A stretch of 64,000 nt of DNA from Deltaproteobacteria bacterium (GTDB taxonomy: Bacteria; Desulfobacterota; Desulfomonilia; UBA1062): assembly GCA_029552245.1 (NCBI GenBank), contig JAKPDW010000027.1, positions 38,808-102,807 of the forward strand, given 5' to 3'. The stretch's first letter is position 1; every line of letters starts with the position of its first letter. The notes under the pieces are model-generated. The model ran no database searches and was not told where the DNA came from. It saw only the letters and a list, made by a program, of their open reading frames with translations. A program made the translations under genes and the position numbers. This document shows positions 1 through 12,117 of the stretch, one piece after another.

Positions 1-1
1 G

Positions 2-289
2 GCCAAGAAGATCACGGATGACAGCCAGGCGTTGATCGATGAATACAACCGGAAGCTGCACGAGGCCAAGATCGAGGCCATGAACGCGAAGAACGCGGCC
101 AGGAGTCAGGCATCCGAGGAGGCGGGCCGCATCATAGAAGAGGCCAGGAAGAAGGCCGAGGAGATGGTCGCCCAGGTCCAGCGGGAGATCGCCTCGGAGA
201 TAGCGCAGGCCAAGAAGGAGCTCGAGCCCGAGCTCGGGGTCATGGCCGCGACGATAGCCGAACAGATCCTGGGGAGGAGGGTTGCATGA
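2..289 (+). CDS. atpF': ATP synthase F0 subunit b' (5' end outside window)
   Basis: C-terminal 95 codons of a stator subunit of F-type ATP synthase. The reading frame is open from base 2, so the N-terminal membrane anchor lies upstream of the window. What remains is a long charged Ala/Glu/Lys/Arg-rich helix (repeats such as EEARKKAEEM) ending in AEQILGRRVA, typical of the dimerisation and delta-binding part of b-type subunits. The stop overlaps the start of the next gene (ATGA), and a second b-like subunit with a visible anchor follows, so this copy is called b'. A b plus b' pair is usual in deltaproteobacteria, cyanobacteria and alphaproteobacteria. A TTG at 32 would be an internal codon, not the start. 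Confidence 0.85.
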   Translation, partial: AKKITDDSQALIDEYNRKLHEAKIEAMNAKNAARSQASEEAGRIIEEARKKAEEMVAQVQREIASEIAQAKKELEPELGVMAATIAEQILGRRVA

Positions 290-878
290 GGAGGCGTCTT
301 GCTGACACGGCTGTTCGGGTGGCCCCGGCCCTTGCGCTCTTCGTTCTCGCGGCGGCCGGCATCGCCCTCGGGTCCGAGGGGGGCGGCGGCCACGGTGAGG
401 GCGGCACGACCAAGTGGCTGGACCTCCTCTGGCGCACGGTCAACTTCATCATCCTCGCGGCGCTGTTGTGGAAGCTCCTGGCCGACAAGGTGAAGAAGTA
501 TTTCATAGAGCGCAGGGAAGAGATCGCCCAGCTGATCGAGGAGGCGGACAGGGCGAAGGCCGATGCCCAGGCGCAGTTCGCCGAGATGAAGAAGAAGCTC
601 GCGAACGTGGAGAGGGACATCGAGGAAATCAAGACGGCCATCATGGGAGAGCTGGACAGCGAGAAGGCCCGGATCATAGAGGAAGGCAGGCTCGCGGCCG
701 AGCGGATCATCCAGCAGGCCAAGTGGACGGCTGACCAGGAGGTCGTCAAGGCCCGCAAGGAGCTCAAGGAACAGGTGGTGGACATGGCCGCGGACCTTGC
801 GTCCGGCATCGTGACGAAGAGCATGACCCCCGAGGATCAGAAGCGGATACTCGAGGAATATCTCGATAGGGTAGCGAG

Positions 879-882
<4 letters not shown>
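286..882 (+). CDS. atpF: ATP synthase F0 subunit b
   Basis: 198-residue peripheral stalk subunit linking the membrane a/c rotor-stator to the F1 head. A hydrophobic N-terminal segment (about residues 12-30) precedes a Gly/His-rich linker, then TKWLDLLWRTVNFIILAALLWK, the second hydrophobic stretch that anchors b in the membrane. A long amphipathic charged helix runs to the C terminus. The first segment resembles a cleavable or extra N-terminal helix, which is common in deltaproteobacterial b subunits. The ATG overlaps the stop of b', and the stop overlaps the start of the delta gene, indicating tight translational coupling. The a and c subunit genes (atpB, atpE) are not in the window. Confidence 0.9.
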
Positions 883-2943
<2,061 letters not shown>

Positions 2944-2961
2944 AGACGGTTAGGAGCTCAC

Positions 2962-3822
2962 ATGCCAAGTCTCAAGGACTTACGCAAGAGGATCAACTCG
3001 GTCAAGAAGACGAGGCAGATCACGTCGGCGATGCGGATGGTGGCCGCGGCGAAGCTCCGCAGGTCGCAGAGCGACATCATCGCCGCACGGCCGTATGCCA
3101 TAAAGACCAACGAGGTCCTCGTGTCGCTCGTCACGAGGACGAACCCCGACATGCACCCCCTCCTCAGGGTGCGTGAGCCCAAGCGCGGGGTGGTGGTGGT
3201 GATCGCCTCCGACAGGGGGCTGTGCGGGTCGTTCAACCAGAACCTCTTCCGCAAGGCCGAGACCTTCATCAAGCAGAACCGCGACCGGTACGAGGACATC
3301 CAGATGGTGCTCATCGGCAAGCGTGCCGGCGACTACTTCAAGCGCAAGAACGTGGCGAAGCGCGCGGTCTACACGATCGGCACGCCGAGCTACGAGCTCG
3401 CGAGCGAGATCTGCGACGACCTCATCAAGGGCTACGTGAACGCCGAGTACGACGAGCTCACCATCATCTTCAACGAGTTCCGCTCGGCTCTGACCCAGGT
3501 CATGCACGTTGACAGGGTGCTGCCCGTGGAGCCCATGGAGGCCGAGGACGACATGATGAACGTCGAGTACCTCTACGAGCCGTCCGAGGACATCCTGCTT
3601 GAGGCGCTGCTGCCGCTCAGCCTCAAGGTGTTCATGTACCGGGCGTTGCTCGAGTCCGCGGCATCCGAGCACGGCGCGAGGATGACCGCCATGGAGAGCG
3701 CCTCCAAGAACGCGGGCGAGGTCATCGGGAAGCTGGAGATCAAGTACAACAGGGCCCGCCAGTCGGCCATCACCACCGAGCTCATGGAGGTGGTGGGCGG
3801 TGCCGAGGCACTGAAGGGATAA
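2962..3822 (+). CDS. atpG: ATP synthase F1 subunit gamma
   Basis: 286-residue central rotor shaft. Starts with PSLKDLRKRINSVKKTRQIT, the standard N-terminal coiled-coil helix with the conserved SAMRMVAAAKLRR. The Rossmann-like middle domain contains SDRGLCGSFN. The C-terminal helix carries the family signature (ALLESAASEHGARMTAMESA) and pairs with the N-terminal helix inside the alpha3beta3 ring. Lies 18 bases after atpA and 33 bases before atpD. Confidence 0.97.
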   Translation: MPSLKDLRKRINSVKKTRQITSAMRMVAAAKLRRSQSDIIAARPYAIKTNEVLVSLVTRTNPDMHPLLRVREPKRGVVVVIASDRGLCGSFNQNLFRKAETFIKQNRDRYEDIQMVLIGKRAGDYFKRKNVAKRAVYTIGTPSYELASEICDDLIKGYVNAEYDELTIIFNEFRSALTQVMHVDRVLPVEPMEAEDDMMNVEYLYEPSEDILLEALLPLSLKVFMYRALLESAASEHGARMTAMESASKNAGEVIGKLEIKYNRARQSAITTELMEVVGGAEALKG

Positions 3823-5265
<1,443 letters not shown>

Positions 5266-5277
5266 GGGAGAGACGGC

Positions 5278-5700
5278 ATGGCCGAAGAATACATTCAGGT
5301 GGACGTGGTCACCCCGGAGAAGGCGGTGCTCAGCCGCAAGGCCGTGGAGGTGGTCGCGCCCGGCAGCCAGGGCGAGTTCGGGGTGCTCATCGGACACACG
5401 CCCTTCCTCACCACGCTCAAGCCAGGCCAGATCATCGTCCGGACAGAGGACAGGGATATCTATCTCGCCTGCGGGGGCGGTTTCGCCGAGGTCATCTCCG
5501 ACCGCGTGATCATCCTCGCCGAGACAGCCGAGATGGCCGAAGACCTCAAGGCCGACGAGCTGAAGGAGGAGGTCGAGCAGGCCAGGGAGAAGCTGCGCCA
5601 GCTCGGCAAGGAAGACCCTGACTACGAGAAGTGGGAAAAACGCCTCCTCAGGGCCGAGATCAAGCAGCGGGTTCTCGAGAACTGGGAGAAGAACAGGTAG
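5278..5700 (+). CDS. atpC: ATP synthase F1 subunit epsilon
   Basis: 140-residue subunit that binds the gamma shaft and can inhibit ATP hydrolysis. The N-terminal beta-sandwich has the expected QVDVVTPEKAVLS and GEFGVLIGHTPFLTTLKPG motifs. The C-terminal part is a helical hairpin with many charged residues (about 95-140). It is the last gene of the atp operon and is followed 25 bases later by a long GC-rich hairpin with a T-rich tail. Confidence 0.96.
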   Translation: MAEEYIQVDVVTPEKAVLSRKAVEVVAPGSQGEFGVLIGHTPFLTTLKPGQIIVRTEDRDIYLACGGGFAEVISDRVIILAETAEMAEDLKADELKEEVEQAREKLRQLGKEDPDYEKWEKRLLRAEIKQRVLENWEKNR

Positions 5701-5725
5701 AAGGTCGTCCCGATCGCAAGGTTCA

Positions 5726-5760
5726 GGGGAGGGGCCTCACGCGGCCCCTCCCCTTGTATT
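5726..5760 (+). terminator. Rho-independent terminator of the atp operon
   Basis: A perfect 11-bp stem (GGGGAGGGGCC at 5726-5736 against GGCCCCTCCCC at 5743-5753) encloses a 6-base loop and is followed by TTGTATT. It lies 25 bases after the atpC stop and before the tRNA promoter. Confidence 0.9.
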
Positions 5761-5769
5761 CGGTGCGTA

Positions 5770-5798
5770 TTGACTCCGCAGGAGAATCTCTCTATAAG
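5770..5798 (+). promoter_or_regulatory. Sigma70-type promoter of tRNA-Arg
   Basis: TTGACT (5770-5775) and TATAAG (5793-5798) are separated by exactly 17 bases. The tRNA starts 23 bases after the -10 element. Placement just behind the atp terminator supports independent transcription. Confidence 0.75.
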
Positions 5799-5821
5799 CG
5801 TGAGAGTTCGAACCGAGGCGT

Positions 5822-5898
5822 GCGCCCATAGCTCAGCCGGATAGAGCGTTGGACTACGAATCCAAAGGTCGCAAGTTCGAGTCTTGCTGGGCGCACCA
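5822..5898 (+). tRNA. tRNA-Arg (anticodon ACG)
   Basis: 77-nt cloverleaf. The acceptor arms GCGCCCA and TGGGCGC pair completely, the D-arm contains AGCTCAGCCGGATAGAGC, the anticodon stem TTGGA/TCCAA encloses CTACGAA (anticodon ACG, wobble inosine expected), and the T-arm is GCAAGTTCGAGTCTTGC. CCA is encoded at 5896-5898. It decodes CGN arginine codons. Confidence 0.97.
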
Positions 5899-6061
5899 AA
5901 CACCAAGGGCACGAGAGACCCACTCCTTCGCCCCGCTCGTCCCCGGTCCCGAAGCGCCGGGAGCAGCCGGAACGCGGGCCTGTCGCGTTACGCCGCCTTT
6001 GTGCCGCCCCCTTTGTTGCGCGGTGGAAGAAACACGGTCGCCCTGTCCGTGGTGAAGAGAC

Positions 6062-7153
6062 ATGAAGAAGATCTTCCTCAGACTCATCCCAGGCGACGGC
6101 ATCGGCGTCGAGGTCACCCGAGAGTGCAGGAGGATCCTCCGCGTGCTCGAGGAGATCCACGGCGGGGTCTCGTTCACCCTGGAAGAACATCCGTGGGGAT
6201 GCAGGTACTTCCTGGAAAAAGGCGTCATGATGCCCCGTGACGGCCTGTCGATCCTGTCGGAGTGCGACGCGATCCTGCTCGGGGCCGTGGGGTACCCCGG
6301 CGTGCCCGATCACGTGTCCCTCCAGGGGCTGCTCCTGCCCATCAGGCAGGGCTTCGACCAGTACGTCAACCTCAGGCCCATACGGCTCCTCGAAGGGCTG
6401 CCCTCGCCGCTCAAGGCTGCCTCGGACCGCGGGATAGACTTCGTCGTGATCAGGGAAAACTCCGAGGGCGAATACTGCGGGAGGGGGGCGTTCTTGGACG
6501 TGGGGACGGAGGAGGAGGCGGCGGTCCAGGAGGCGCGCTTCACCCGCAAGGGTACCGCCAGGATCGTGCGCTACGCCTTCGAGTACGCCATAGGGCACGG
6601 TCGCACGAGCGTGATCAGCGCCACGAAGTCGAACGCGCTCAACTATTCCATGGTCTTCTGGGACAGGATCTTCGAGGAGACAAGCAAGCGCTACCCGGGT
6701 ATCGACTCGAGGAGCGTGCACGTCGACGCACTGGCCGGGCTCATGGTCCTCAGGCCACACGTCCTCGACGTCATCGTGGCGAGCAACCTCTTCGGCGACA
6801 TCCTCACCGATCTCGGCTCCGCCCTGCTCGGGAGCATCGGCGTCTCGCCGTCCGCCAACATCAACCCTGAGGGGCGCCACCCGAGCATGTTCGAGCCCAT
6901 CCACGGGTCGGCGCCCGACATCGCCGGCAAGGGCATCGCGAACCCCGTGGGCATGATGTGGTCCATGGTGCTCATGCTGGAGCACCTGGGCCTCGCTGAC
7001 CTCTCGAGCCTCCTCATAAAGGCGGTGGAGTCCGTGATCGCGTGCGGGCGCGTGCTCACGCCTGACCTGGGAGGGACCTCCACCACGGCGGAAGTGGTGG
7101 ACGAGGTCTGCAGGGCGCTCGGCGGGGGAGGGGAGCCCCTTCGGCAGGGATGA
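6062..7153 (+). CDS. Isopropylmalate/tartrate/D-malate dehydrogenase family protein
   Basis: 363-residue NAD-dependent beta-decarboxylating dehydrogenase, oxidising a 2-hydroxy acid and releasing CO2. It has the family core: GDGIG near the N terminus, arginines in LLPIRQ, NLRPIRLL and VIRENSEGEY (R94, R104, R131), catalytic Y138 and K189 (SATKSNAL), metal-binding D222, D246 and D250 (HVDALAGL, SNLFGDILTD), and the cofactor loop EPIHGSAPDIAGKGIANP. The segments WGCRYFLEKGVMMPRDGL, GAVGYPGVPDHVSL and the DQYVNLRP context resemble tartrate/D-malate dehydrogenases (TtuC/DmlA) more than LeuB. There are no leu genes beside it, so a LeuB role is not supported by context. It stands alone after tRNA-Arg. 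Confidence 0.85.
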   Translation: MKKIFLRLIPGDGIGVEVTRECRRILRVLEEIHGGVSFTLEEHPWGCRYFLEKGVMMPRDGLSILSECDAILLGAVGYPGVPDHVSLQGLLLPIRQGFDQYVNLRPIRLLEGLPSPLKAASDRGIDFVVIRENSEGEYCGRGAFLDVGTEEEAAVQEARFTRKGTARIVRYAFEYAIGHGRTSVISATKSNALNYSMVFWDRIFEETSKRYPGIDSRSVHVDALAGLMVLRPHVLDVIVASNLFGDILTDLGSALLGSIGVSPSANINPEGRHPSMFEPIHGSAPDIAGKGIANPVGMMWSMVLMLEHLGLADLSSLLIKAVESVIACGRVLTPDLGGTSTTAEVVDEVCRALGGGGEPLRQG

Positions 7154-7571
7154 CGACGACTGCAGGGCGGGACGGTGACCCCCTTCCCTGCGCGGGGCCG
7201 TGCCGGAGGCGGTCGGTCGAGGAAGGCAGCGACCTGGACGGGGTGGGGCGGGGTTTGCCGGGCGGCTGGCTGGGCCCGTTCTCCTGGAGGATCCATGCGC
7301 AAGGACGCCAAAGAAACGCGGCCTTGCGCGTGGGAGGAGAGGCCGGGGTTCTGCCTGCGGGCGGGCCTCCACCGGGTGGGTGCTCATCCAGCCCTGCCTG
7401 ATGCCCGTTCCGACTGCTGCATGTGCAGCCGGGAAGGGCCGCGTTCGGACGTGAGACGCGGCCCGGCCGCGCCTTGGGCCTCGAGGGCGGACCTCATCGA
7501 GGGCATCACGGCCTCTGGCACGCTTGAAACATCCCGATCGCGGGTGTACGATGCAGGCAGGGGGAATCGCC
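7154..7571. other. Intergenic region with two short inverted repeats
   Basis: No convincing gene. Two inverted repeats lie near the middle: GCTGCATGTGCAGC (7416-7429) and a perfect 9-bp stem GGGCCGCGT/ACGCGGCCC (7436-7444 with 7456-7464) around an 11-base loop. Neither is followed by a T-run, so they are weak terminator candidates at most. An ATG at 7295 behind GGAGGATCC is noted, but its frame runs out of frame through the next gene. Confidence 0.4.
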
Positions 7572-7907
7572 ATGGGTATCCTGCTCAGGTGGATCATCAT
7601 GACGGCGTCGGTCATGATCGCGGCCTACCTCCTGCCCGGTGTCACGGTGCAGGGCTTCTGGGCCGCCCTCATCACTGCGCTCGTTCTGGGGCTCGTCAAC
7701 GCCCTGCTCAGGCCCGTGCTCATCCTGCTGACCCTGCCCCTCACCGTGGTGACGCTCGGCCTCTTCATCTTCGTCGTCAACGGGCTGCTCGTGCTGATGG
7801 CCGCCTGGATCGTCGACGGCTTCCACGTGGCCGGGCTGGGGTGGGCGATCCTGTTCAGCATCGTCGTGTCCATCGTGAGCTTCGTGTTCCACCAGGTGTT
7901 CGGCTGA
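7572..7907 (+). CDS. Phage-holin-superfamily-IV-like membrane protein
   Basis: 111-residue, almost wholly hydrophobic protein with about four membrane segments (roughly residues 3-22, 27-48, 53-75, 85-108). The pattern GLVNALLRPVLILLTLPLTVVTLGLF with the following asparagine/glycine turn matches the small holin-like family IV (PF04020) widespread in bacterial chromosomes. These are rarely phage lysis genes, and their cellular role is unknown. The ATG at 7572 is preferred because GGGGGAA precedes it; an upstream start at 7524 would add a hydrophilic tail. No phage genes are nearby. It converges on the acyl-CoA ligase at 8103. Confidence 0.8.
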   Translation: MGILLRWIIMTASVMIAAYLLPGVTVQGFWAALITALVLGLVNALLRPVLILLTLPLTVVTLGLFIFVVNGLLVLMAAWIVDGFHVAGLGWAILFSIVVSIVSFVFHQVFG

Positions 7908-8102
7908 GGAAGGCTCGGTCCAGGCCCTCACCGGATCCCTGCGGTGGCTCGAGGGGCGTTTTCGGCCTGCACGGCGGCGCAGCGACCGCGACACCCTGAC
8001 CGGTGGCGTAAGGCACTTCCGAGGGAGGGCCATGCCCCTCTCCAGCCTGTCATGGGCGAGGGGCTGTCGGTCTGCCCCGGTGGCCCCACGCCGGGCGCCG
8101 CC

Positions 8103-9947
8103 TCACCCCCTGCGTTCGATGCCCTGCCAGAAGCGGTCCTCGATCTGCCTCTTCATCATCTTGCCGTCTATGTGGCGCGGCAGGGTCTTCACGAACTCGA
8201 TGTGGCGGGGGATCTTGAAGCTCGTGAAGGCCAGGGATTTCAGATGCTCGACGATCTCGGAGGCGTCGATCGACTGGCCGTCCTTGGGCTGGATGACCGC
8301 GGCGGGCACCTCGCCGAGGTCGGGGTGGGGGTACCGGACCACGGCAACGTCCATGACCTTGTCGTGGCGCTTGATCGCCGACTCGATCTCGGTGGGGAAT
8401 ATGTTCACCCCGCCGGTTATGATCATCTCCTTGACCCTTCCCGTGAGGTAGAGGAACCCGTCTTCGTCGAGGTGGCCGATGAGGCCGTCGTCGAACCACG
8501 GCAGGCCGTCGACGATCCTGAAGGCCTTCTCGAGCTTTTCCGGGGAGCCCATGTAGTCGAGGTTGACCGTGGTGAGGCTCCTGGTGAGGACGAGACCGTC
8601 TTTCCCCGGCTGGCACCAGGTCCCCGTCTCCTCGTCGAAGATCCGCGTATGTGCGCAGCGGACCCTGCCGACGCTGGCCAGGCGCTCGGGTTTCTCCTCG
8701 TAGTCGGCAGGGACGAGCACCGAGCACACGCCCGTCTCGGATGCCCCGTAGAACTCGTGCAGGACGTCGCAGGGGCACCCCTGCCTCCTGAAGAGCTCGT
8801 TGGCGGCCGCCTTGAGCTCCGGGGTGGCCGGTGCGGCGGCGCAGATGAGGGAGCGCATGGAGCTCAAGTCGTAGGCGCTCCTCTTGCGCTCGGGCAGGGC
8901 GAGGATGCGCTCGAGCATGGTCGGCACCACGAACACCCAGTTGATGCGTTCTTTCTCCACGAGCGCGAGGAAGTGCTCCGCATCGAAGGACCTCATGGTG
9001 ACCCCGGTCGCCCCCAGCAGGAGCACGGGCACCCATCCCGCGATCGTCCCCGCGTGATAGAGCGGCCCGGGGATGAGACACCTGATGTTGCCGGTGACGG
9101 GGTCCTTGACGCTGGAGCCGCCGAGGTAGTGGAGGAAGCTGAACTGGAGCACGAGGAAGCGCAGGTAATCGGCGAGGCTTATGGGCGGCTGTTTCGCGAG
9201 ATCGCTGAAGGCGTAGCCTATGCTGTCGTAGTAGTTCACGTTCTTGGGCGTGCCCGTGGATCCGCCCGTGTACGGGTTCATGGCCACCACGAGCCTGCAT
9301 TCGGGCATGGTCTCATCCGAGCCGGCCATGAGCCCCTCGTACGAGTTCATGCCCCCGGGGACACGCGGGCCCACCACGATGAAGTGCTCCACGCTTTCCA
9401 GCCTGTCCTTCACGGCCTCGATCTCGTCCAGGAACTCCTCGTGCAGGATCAACGCCTTGGGCCTGGCCCTGCCGATCGCCTCGGCGAGCTCCTCGCCGTG
9501 GAGGTGCCAGTTCAGAAACGGCATGGGGCAGCCGATGAAGGAGCAGGCGAAGAAGGCCTCGAAGAACTCGTTGCCGTTGTAGAGCAGCTCCGCTACGCGG
9601 TCGCCGGGCCTCAACCCCAGGGAGACGAGGGCGTTGGCGAGCCTGAAGACGCGGTTCTTGAAGTGGGAGTAGGTGAACCTCCGCCCTTCTGAGACGAGGA
9701 TCTCCCTTTCGCCGAAGGTCTCCCACATGCTCGTGATGAAGCGGGGTGTGATCTCGGACAGCCTGAAGGCGGCCAGGTCGCGGATCGTCCGAAGCGGGCC
9801 GGTCCTGCAGGCGGTCTTGGCGAGGATGCCCAGGGCGGGGCGCCACCCGAGCTGGAAGGAGAACGTCCTGAGCAGGCCGCGGGCCTGCTCCGTGCCCGCG
9901 AGCGAACAGAGGGCCGAGGCGACCTCGGTGAACTTCCTGTCACCCAT
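8103..9947 (-). CDS. AMP-dependent acyl-CoA synthetase/ligase
   Basis: 614-residue member of the ANL adenylating family that activates a carboxylic acid to its CoA thioester with ATP. Visible motifs are the P-loop YTGGSTGTPKN, the aromatic/adenine motif HEFYGASETG, the hinge and aspartate motif LYLTGRVKEMIITGGVNIFP, and the C-terminal catalytic lysine region LPRHIDGKMMKRQI. The start at 9947 is chosen for GGGGAGG just upstream. About 60 extra N-terminal residues before the ligase core are larger than in short ligases. Substrate cannot be read from sequence; a fatty or other hydrophobic acid is likely given the second ligase and the acyl-CoA dehydrogenase nearby. Confidence 0.88.
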   Translation of the reverse strand: MGDRKFTEVASALCSLAGTEQARGLLRTFSFQLGWRPALGILAKTACRTGPLRTIRDLAAFRLSEITPRFITSMWETFGEREILVSEGRRFTYSHFKNRVFRLANALVSLGLRPGDRVAELLYNGNEFFEAFFACSFIGCPMPFLNWHLHGEELAEAIGRARPKALILHEEFLDEIEAVKDRLESVEHFIVVGPRVPGGMNSYEGLMAGSDETMPECRLVVAMNPYTGGSTGTPKNVNYYDSIGYAFSDLAKQPPISLADYLRFLVLQFSFLHYLGGSSVKDPVTGNIRCLIPGPLYHAGTIAGWVPVLLLGATGVTMRSFDAEHFLALVEKERINWVFVVPTMLERILALPERKRSAYDLSSMRSLICAAAPATPELKAAANELFRRQGCPCDVLHEFYGASETGVCSVLVPADYEEKPERLASVGRVRCAHTRIFDEETGTWCQPGKDGLVLTRSLTTVNLDYMGSPEKLEKAFRIVDGLPWFDDGLIGHLDEDGFLYLTGRVKEMIITGGVNIFPTEIESAIKRHDKVMDVAVVRYPHPDLGEVPAAVIQPKDGQSIDASEIVEHLKSLAFTSFKIPRHIEFVKTLPRHIDGKMMKRQIEDRFWQGIERRG

Positions 9948-10051
9948 GCGAAACCTCCCCTGAGACAGTGCGTCTTCGGTTGTCCGAACCCTCAGCCAGC
10001 GGCGCGTACCCGCCGATGGAGGCCCCTTCGGCCCGCGGTACCGATGCCGCC

Positions 10052-10077
10052 ATGACAAGTCATATGAAAAGATTATA
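10052..10077 (-). promoter_or_regulatory. Promoter region with palindromic operator candidate
   Basis: On the minus strand a perfect TATAAT (10077-10072) is followed 8 bases later by the 12-bp perfect palindrome ATGACAAGTCAT (10052-10063), placed where transcription would start. No good -35 hexamer is visible at 16-18 bases. The acyl-CoA ligase begins about 105 bases downstream. A repressor site is inferred from position only. Confidence 0.4.
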
Positions 10078-10404
10078 ATACAACAATACCGGTTCCGGGA
10101 CAAGGGAGAGACCCGGGCACCCTCCGCCCAGGTCGGTCTCTTCAGGATGGCACGCGGGGAGAACGGGCGCCGGGTGGTCTTGGCGGGTTGGACGACAAGC
10201 CGAGGGCTTTCTCACGCGGCGTGAGACGGCCTCGCACGGTGTGGGACGTGTCCTCGGGGCCTGCGCAGGGAGCTTGTGGCGCGAGGAGCTCTTCGTGCCC
10301 TCGCACGCGGCGAAGAAAGATGCGGGCCCGCAAAGGGGCCCGCTGAAACCACCCCGGAGTTGTCAGGTGGTGTCGGGAAGACGGGGATAGGTTCGTGCGC
10401 CTCG
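10078..10404. other. Intergenic region between the two ligase genes
   Basis: Holds no supported gene. Apart from the hairpin at 10322-10343, which is listed separately, no structure is evident. Confidence 0.5.
10322..10343 (-). terminator. Hairpin downstream of acyl-CoA ligase
   Basis: GCGGGCCC (10322-10329) pairs with GGGCCCGC (10336-10343) around six bases. On the minus strand it lies about 60 bases after the ligase stop and is followed by the T-rich ATCTTTCTTC, as in a weak intrinsic terminator. Confidence 0.55.
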
Positions 10405-12066
10405 TTACGAGGAGGCGCCTTTTTCCGCGAGCATGGACCTGATGAGTTTCTTGTCGATCTTGCCCACGCTCGTCTTGGGGATGTCCTCCGTGATGATGCA
10501 CCTGTCCGGAACGCCGTACCTGGGTATCCTGCCCTGCTCCGCGCACTGCCGCATGAATTCCCTGAGCGCGTCCTCGGTGACCCCGTTGTTCCGGTACGGT
10601 GGTTTCAGTGCGACCAGCAGAACGGGCCGCTCGCCCCACTTCGCGTCCGGGACCCCGACGGCGGCGGCCTCCAGCACCGCCTCGTGCGAGCTGATGGCGT
10701 TCTCGAGATCGAGGGACGAGATCCACTCTCCCCCTGTCTTTATGACGTCCTTGAGACGGTCCGTGATCTGGAGGTACCCCTCGGCGTCCATGTGGCCCAC
10801 GTCCCCCGTGTGCAGCCACCCGCCGCGCCAGAGCTCGCCGCTCTGGGCTGGGTCCTTGAAGTAGCCGTGGGTGAACCACGGCGCCCTCACGACGATCTCA
10901 CCGGTGCTCTCGCCGTCGGTCGGCAGGAACGTGCCGTCTTTGTCCACGATCCGCGCGTCGACGAGGGGTATGGGGATGCCGGTCTTGATGACGATGTCGC
11001 TCTTCGCCTCGTTGTCCAGGTGCTTCATGGAGGGCTTGAGCGACGAGACGCTGATCACCGGGCAGGTCTCGGACATGCCGTAGCCGGCCATGACCTGTAT
11101 GCCGAGGTCGAGCGCGGCCTTGGCCAGCCCCTTGGGGAGCCTCGCGCCCCCGATCACCACCTTCCAGGACGAGAGGTCGACGGTCTTGGCGATCGGGCTG
11201 TTCACGAGCATCTGGAGGATGGTCGGCACGCAGTGCGAGAAGGTCACCCGCTCCTTGAGGATGAGCCTGACGAGGGTTTCCGGTTCGTACTTGCCCGGGT
11301 AGACCTGCTTGATGCCCATCATGGTCGCGATGTAGGGGAACCCCCAGGCGTGGACGTGGAACATGGGCGTTATGGGCATGTAGACGTCCGACGTCGAGAA
11401 CCTGAGAGGCGTGTCGTGGCAGCTTACCGTGATGCACACGCTGAGCGTGTGGAGCACGATCTGCCGGTGCGAGAAGAACACGCCCTTGGGCAGCCCCGTC
11501 GTGCCCGTGGTGTAGAACGTCGTGGCCTTCGTGTTCTCGTCGAGGTCGGGGAAGTCGTAATCGGGGGACGACGAGGAGAGCATGGGCTCGTACTCGGCAT
11601 CCACCGGGAAGTCCGCCGCGTGCGGCTCGTCCCTGTCGCTCATGACCACCACCTTCCTGACCGTGGACAACGTGCCGCGGATGGAGGAGAAGAGGGGCAG
11701 GAAATCGGCGTTGATCAGCACCACGTCGGCCTGTGCGTGGTTGATCGTGTACTCTATCTGCTCGGGGGAGAGCCTCCAGTTCACCATGAAGAGCACGGCG
11801 CCCATCATGGGGACCGCGAAGAAGCACTCGAGGTAACGGTGGGAGTCGTAATCGAACACCGCCACCGTGTCCCCCTGCCTGACCCCGAGGGCCGCCAGCC
11901 CGCTTGCCAGCCTGCCTATGCGGTCGAGCAGGTCGGCGTAGGTGTAGCGGACCCTGTCTCGGTACACGATCTCCTGCCTCAAGGCCTGCGTCCTCGGGCT
12001 GTGCAGAAGGTCCTTGATGGTAAGCTGGAAACGGTACGGATTCCCGTTCAACGATCTCCTCGCCAT
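10405..12066 (-). CDS. Long-chain fatty-acid--CoA ligase-like protein
   Basis: 553-residue ANL-family acyl-CoA ligase. It carries TFYTTGTTGLPKGVFFSH (P-loop), GYGMSETCPV, the WLHTGDVGHMDAEGYLQITDR and KDVIKTGGEWISSLDLE motifs, and a C-terminal PKTSVGKIDKK with the catalytic lysine. The overall pattern resembles medium/long-chain ligases of the FadD/AlkK type. The start at 12066 follows an ideal AAAGGAGG; upstream in-frame codons to 12138 lack one. It differs from the ligase at 8103 in length and motifs, so it is not a recent duplicate. Confidence 0.9.
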   Translation of the reverse strand: MARRSLNGNPYRFQLTIKDLLHSPRTQALRQEIVYRDRVRYTYADLLDRIGRLASGLAALGVRQGDTVAVFDYDSHRYLECFFAVPMMGAVLFMVNWRLSPEQIEYTINHAQADVVLINADFLPLFSSIRGTLSTVRKVVVMSDRDEPHAADFPVDAEYEPMLSSSSPDYDFPDLDENTKATTFYTTGTTGLPKGVFFSHRQIVLHTLSVCITVSCHDTPLRFSTSDVYMPITPMFHVHAWGFPYIATMMGIKQVYPGKYEPETLVRLILKERVTFSHCVPTILQMLVNSPIAKTVDLSSWKVVIGGARLPKGLAKAALDLGIQVMAGYGMSETCPVISVSSLKPSMKHLDNEAKSDIVIKTGIPIPLVDARIVDKDGTFLPTDGESTGEIVVRAPWFTHGYFKDPAQSGELWRGGWLHTGDVGHMDAEGYLQITDRLKDVIKTGGEWISSLDLENAISSHEAVLEAAAVGVPDAKWGERPVLLVALKPPYRNNGVTEDALREFMRQCAEQGRIPRYGVPDRCIITEDIPKTSVGKIDKKLIRSMLAEKGASS

Positions 12067-12081
12067 GGCTGCCTCCTTTGT

Positions 12082-12117
12082 GAAGAGTCTCTCGATACCG
12101 GCATGATCGGACTCTTC
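12082..12117 (-). promoter_or_regulatory. Inverted repeat in the ligase leader
   Basis: GAAGAGTC (12082-12089) and GACTCTTC (12110-12117) are perfect 8-bp inverted copies separated by 20 bases. They lie directly upstream of the AAAGGAGG ribosome binding site. It could be an operator or an mRNA stem; the sequence does not decide. Confidence 0.35.

Noticed and set aside
5792..6228. Minus-strand open frames across tRNA-Arg (QQDSNLRPLDS phrase)
   Set aside because: A typical artefact of translating a tRNA gene; no ribosome binding site.
7572..7907. Prophage suggested by the holin-like gene
   Set aside because: No endolysin, capsid, integrase or other phage gene nearby. This small membrane family is common in ordinary chromosomes.
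7295..7999. Open frame starting at ATG 7295 behind GGAGGATCC
   Set aside because: After the first few dozen codons it runs out of frame through the holin-like gene, has no family resemblance and looks like GC-rich noise despite the good ribosome binding site.
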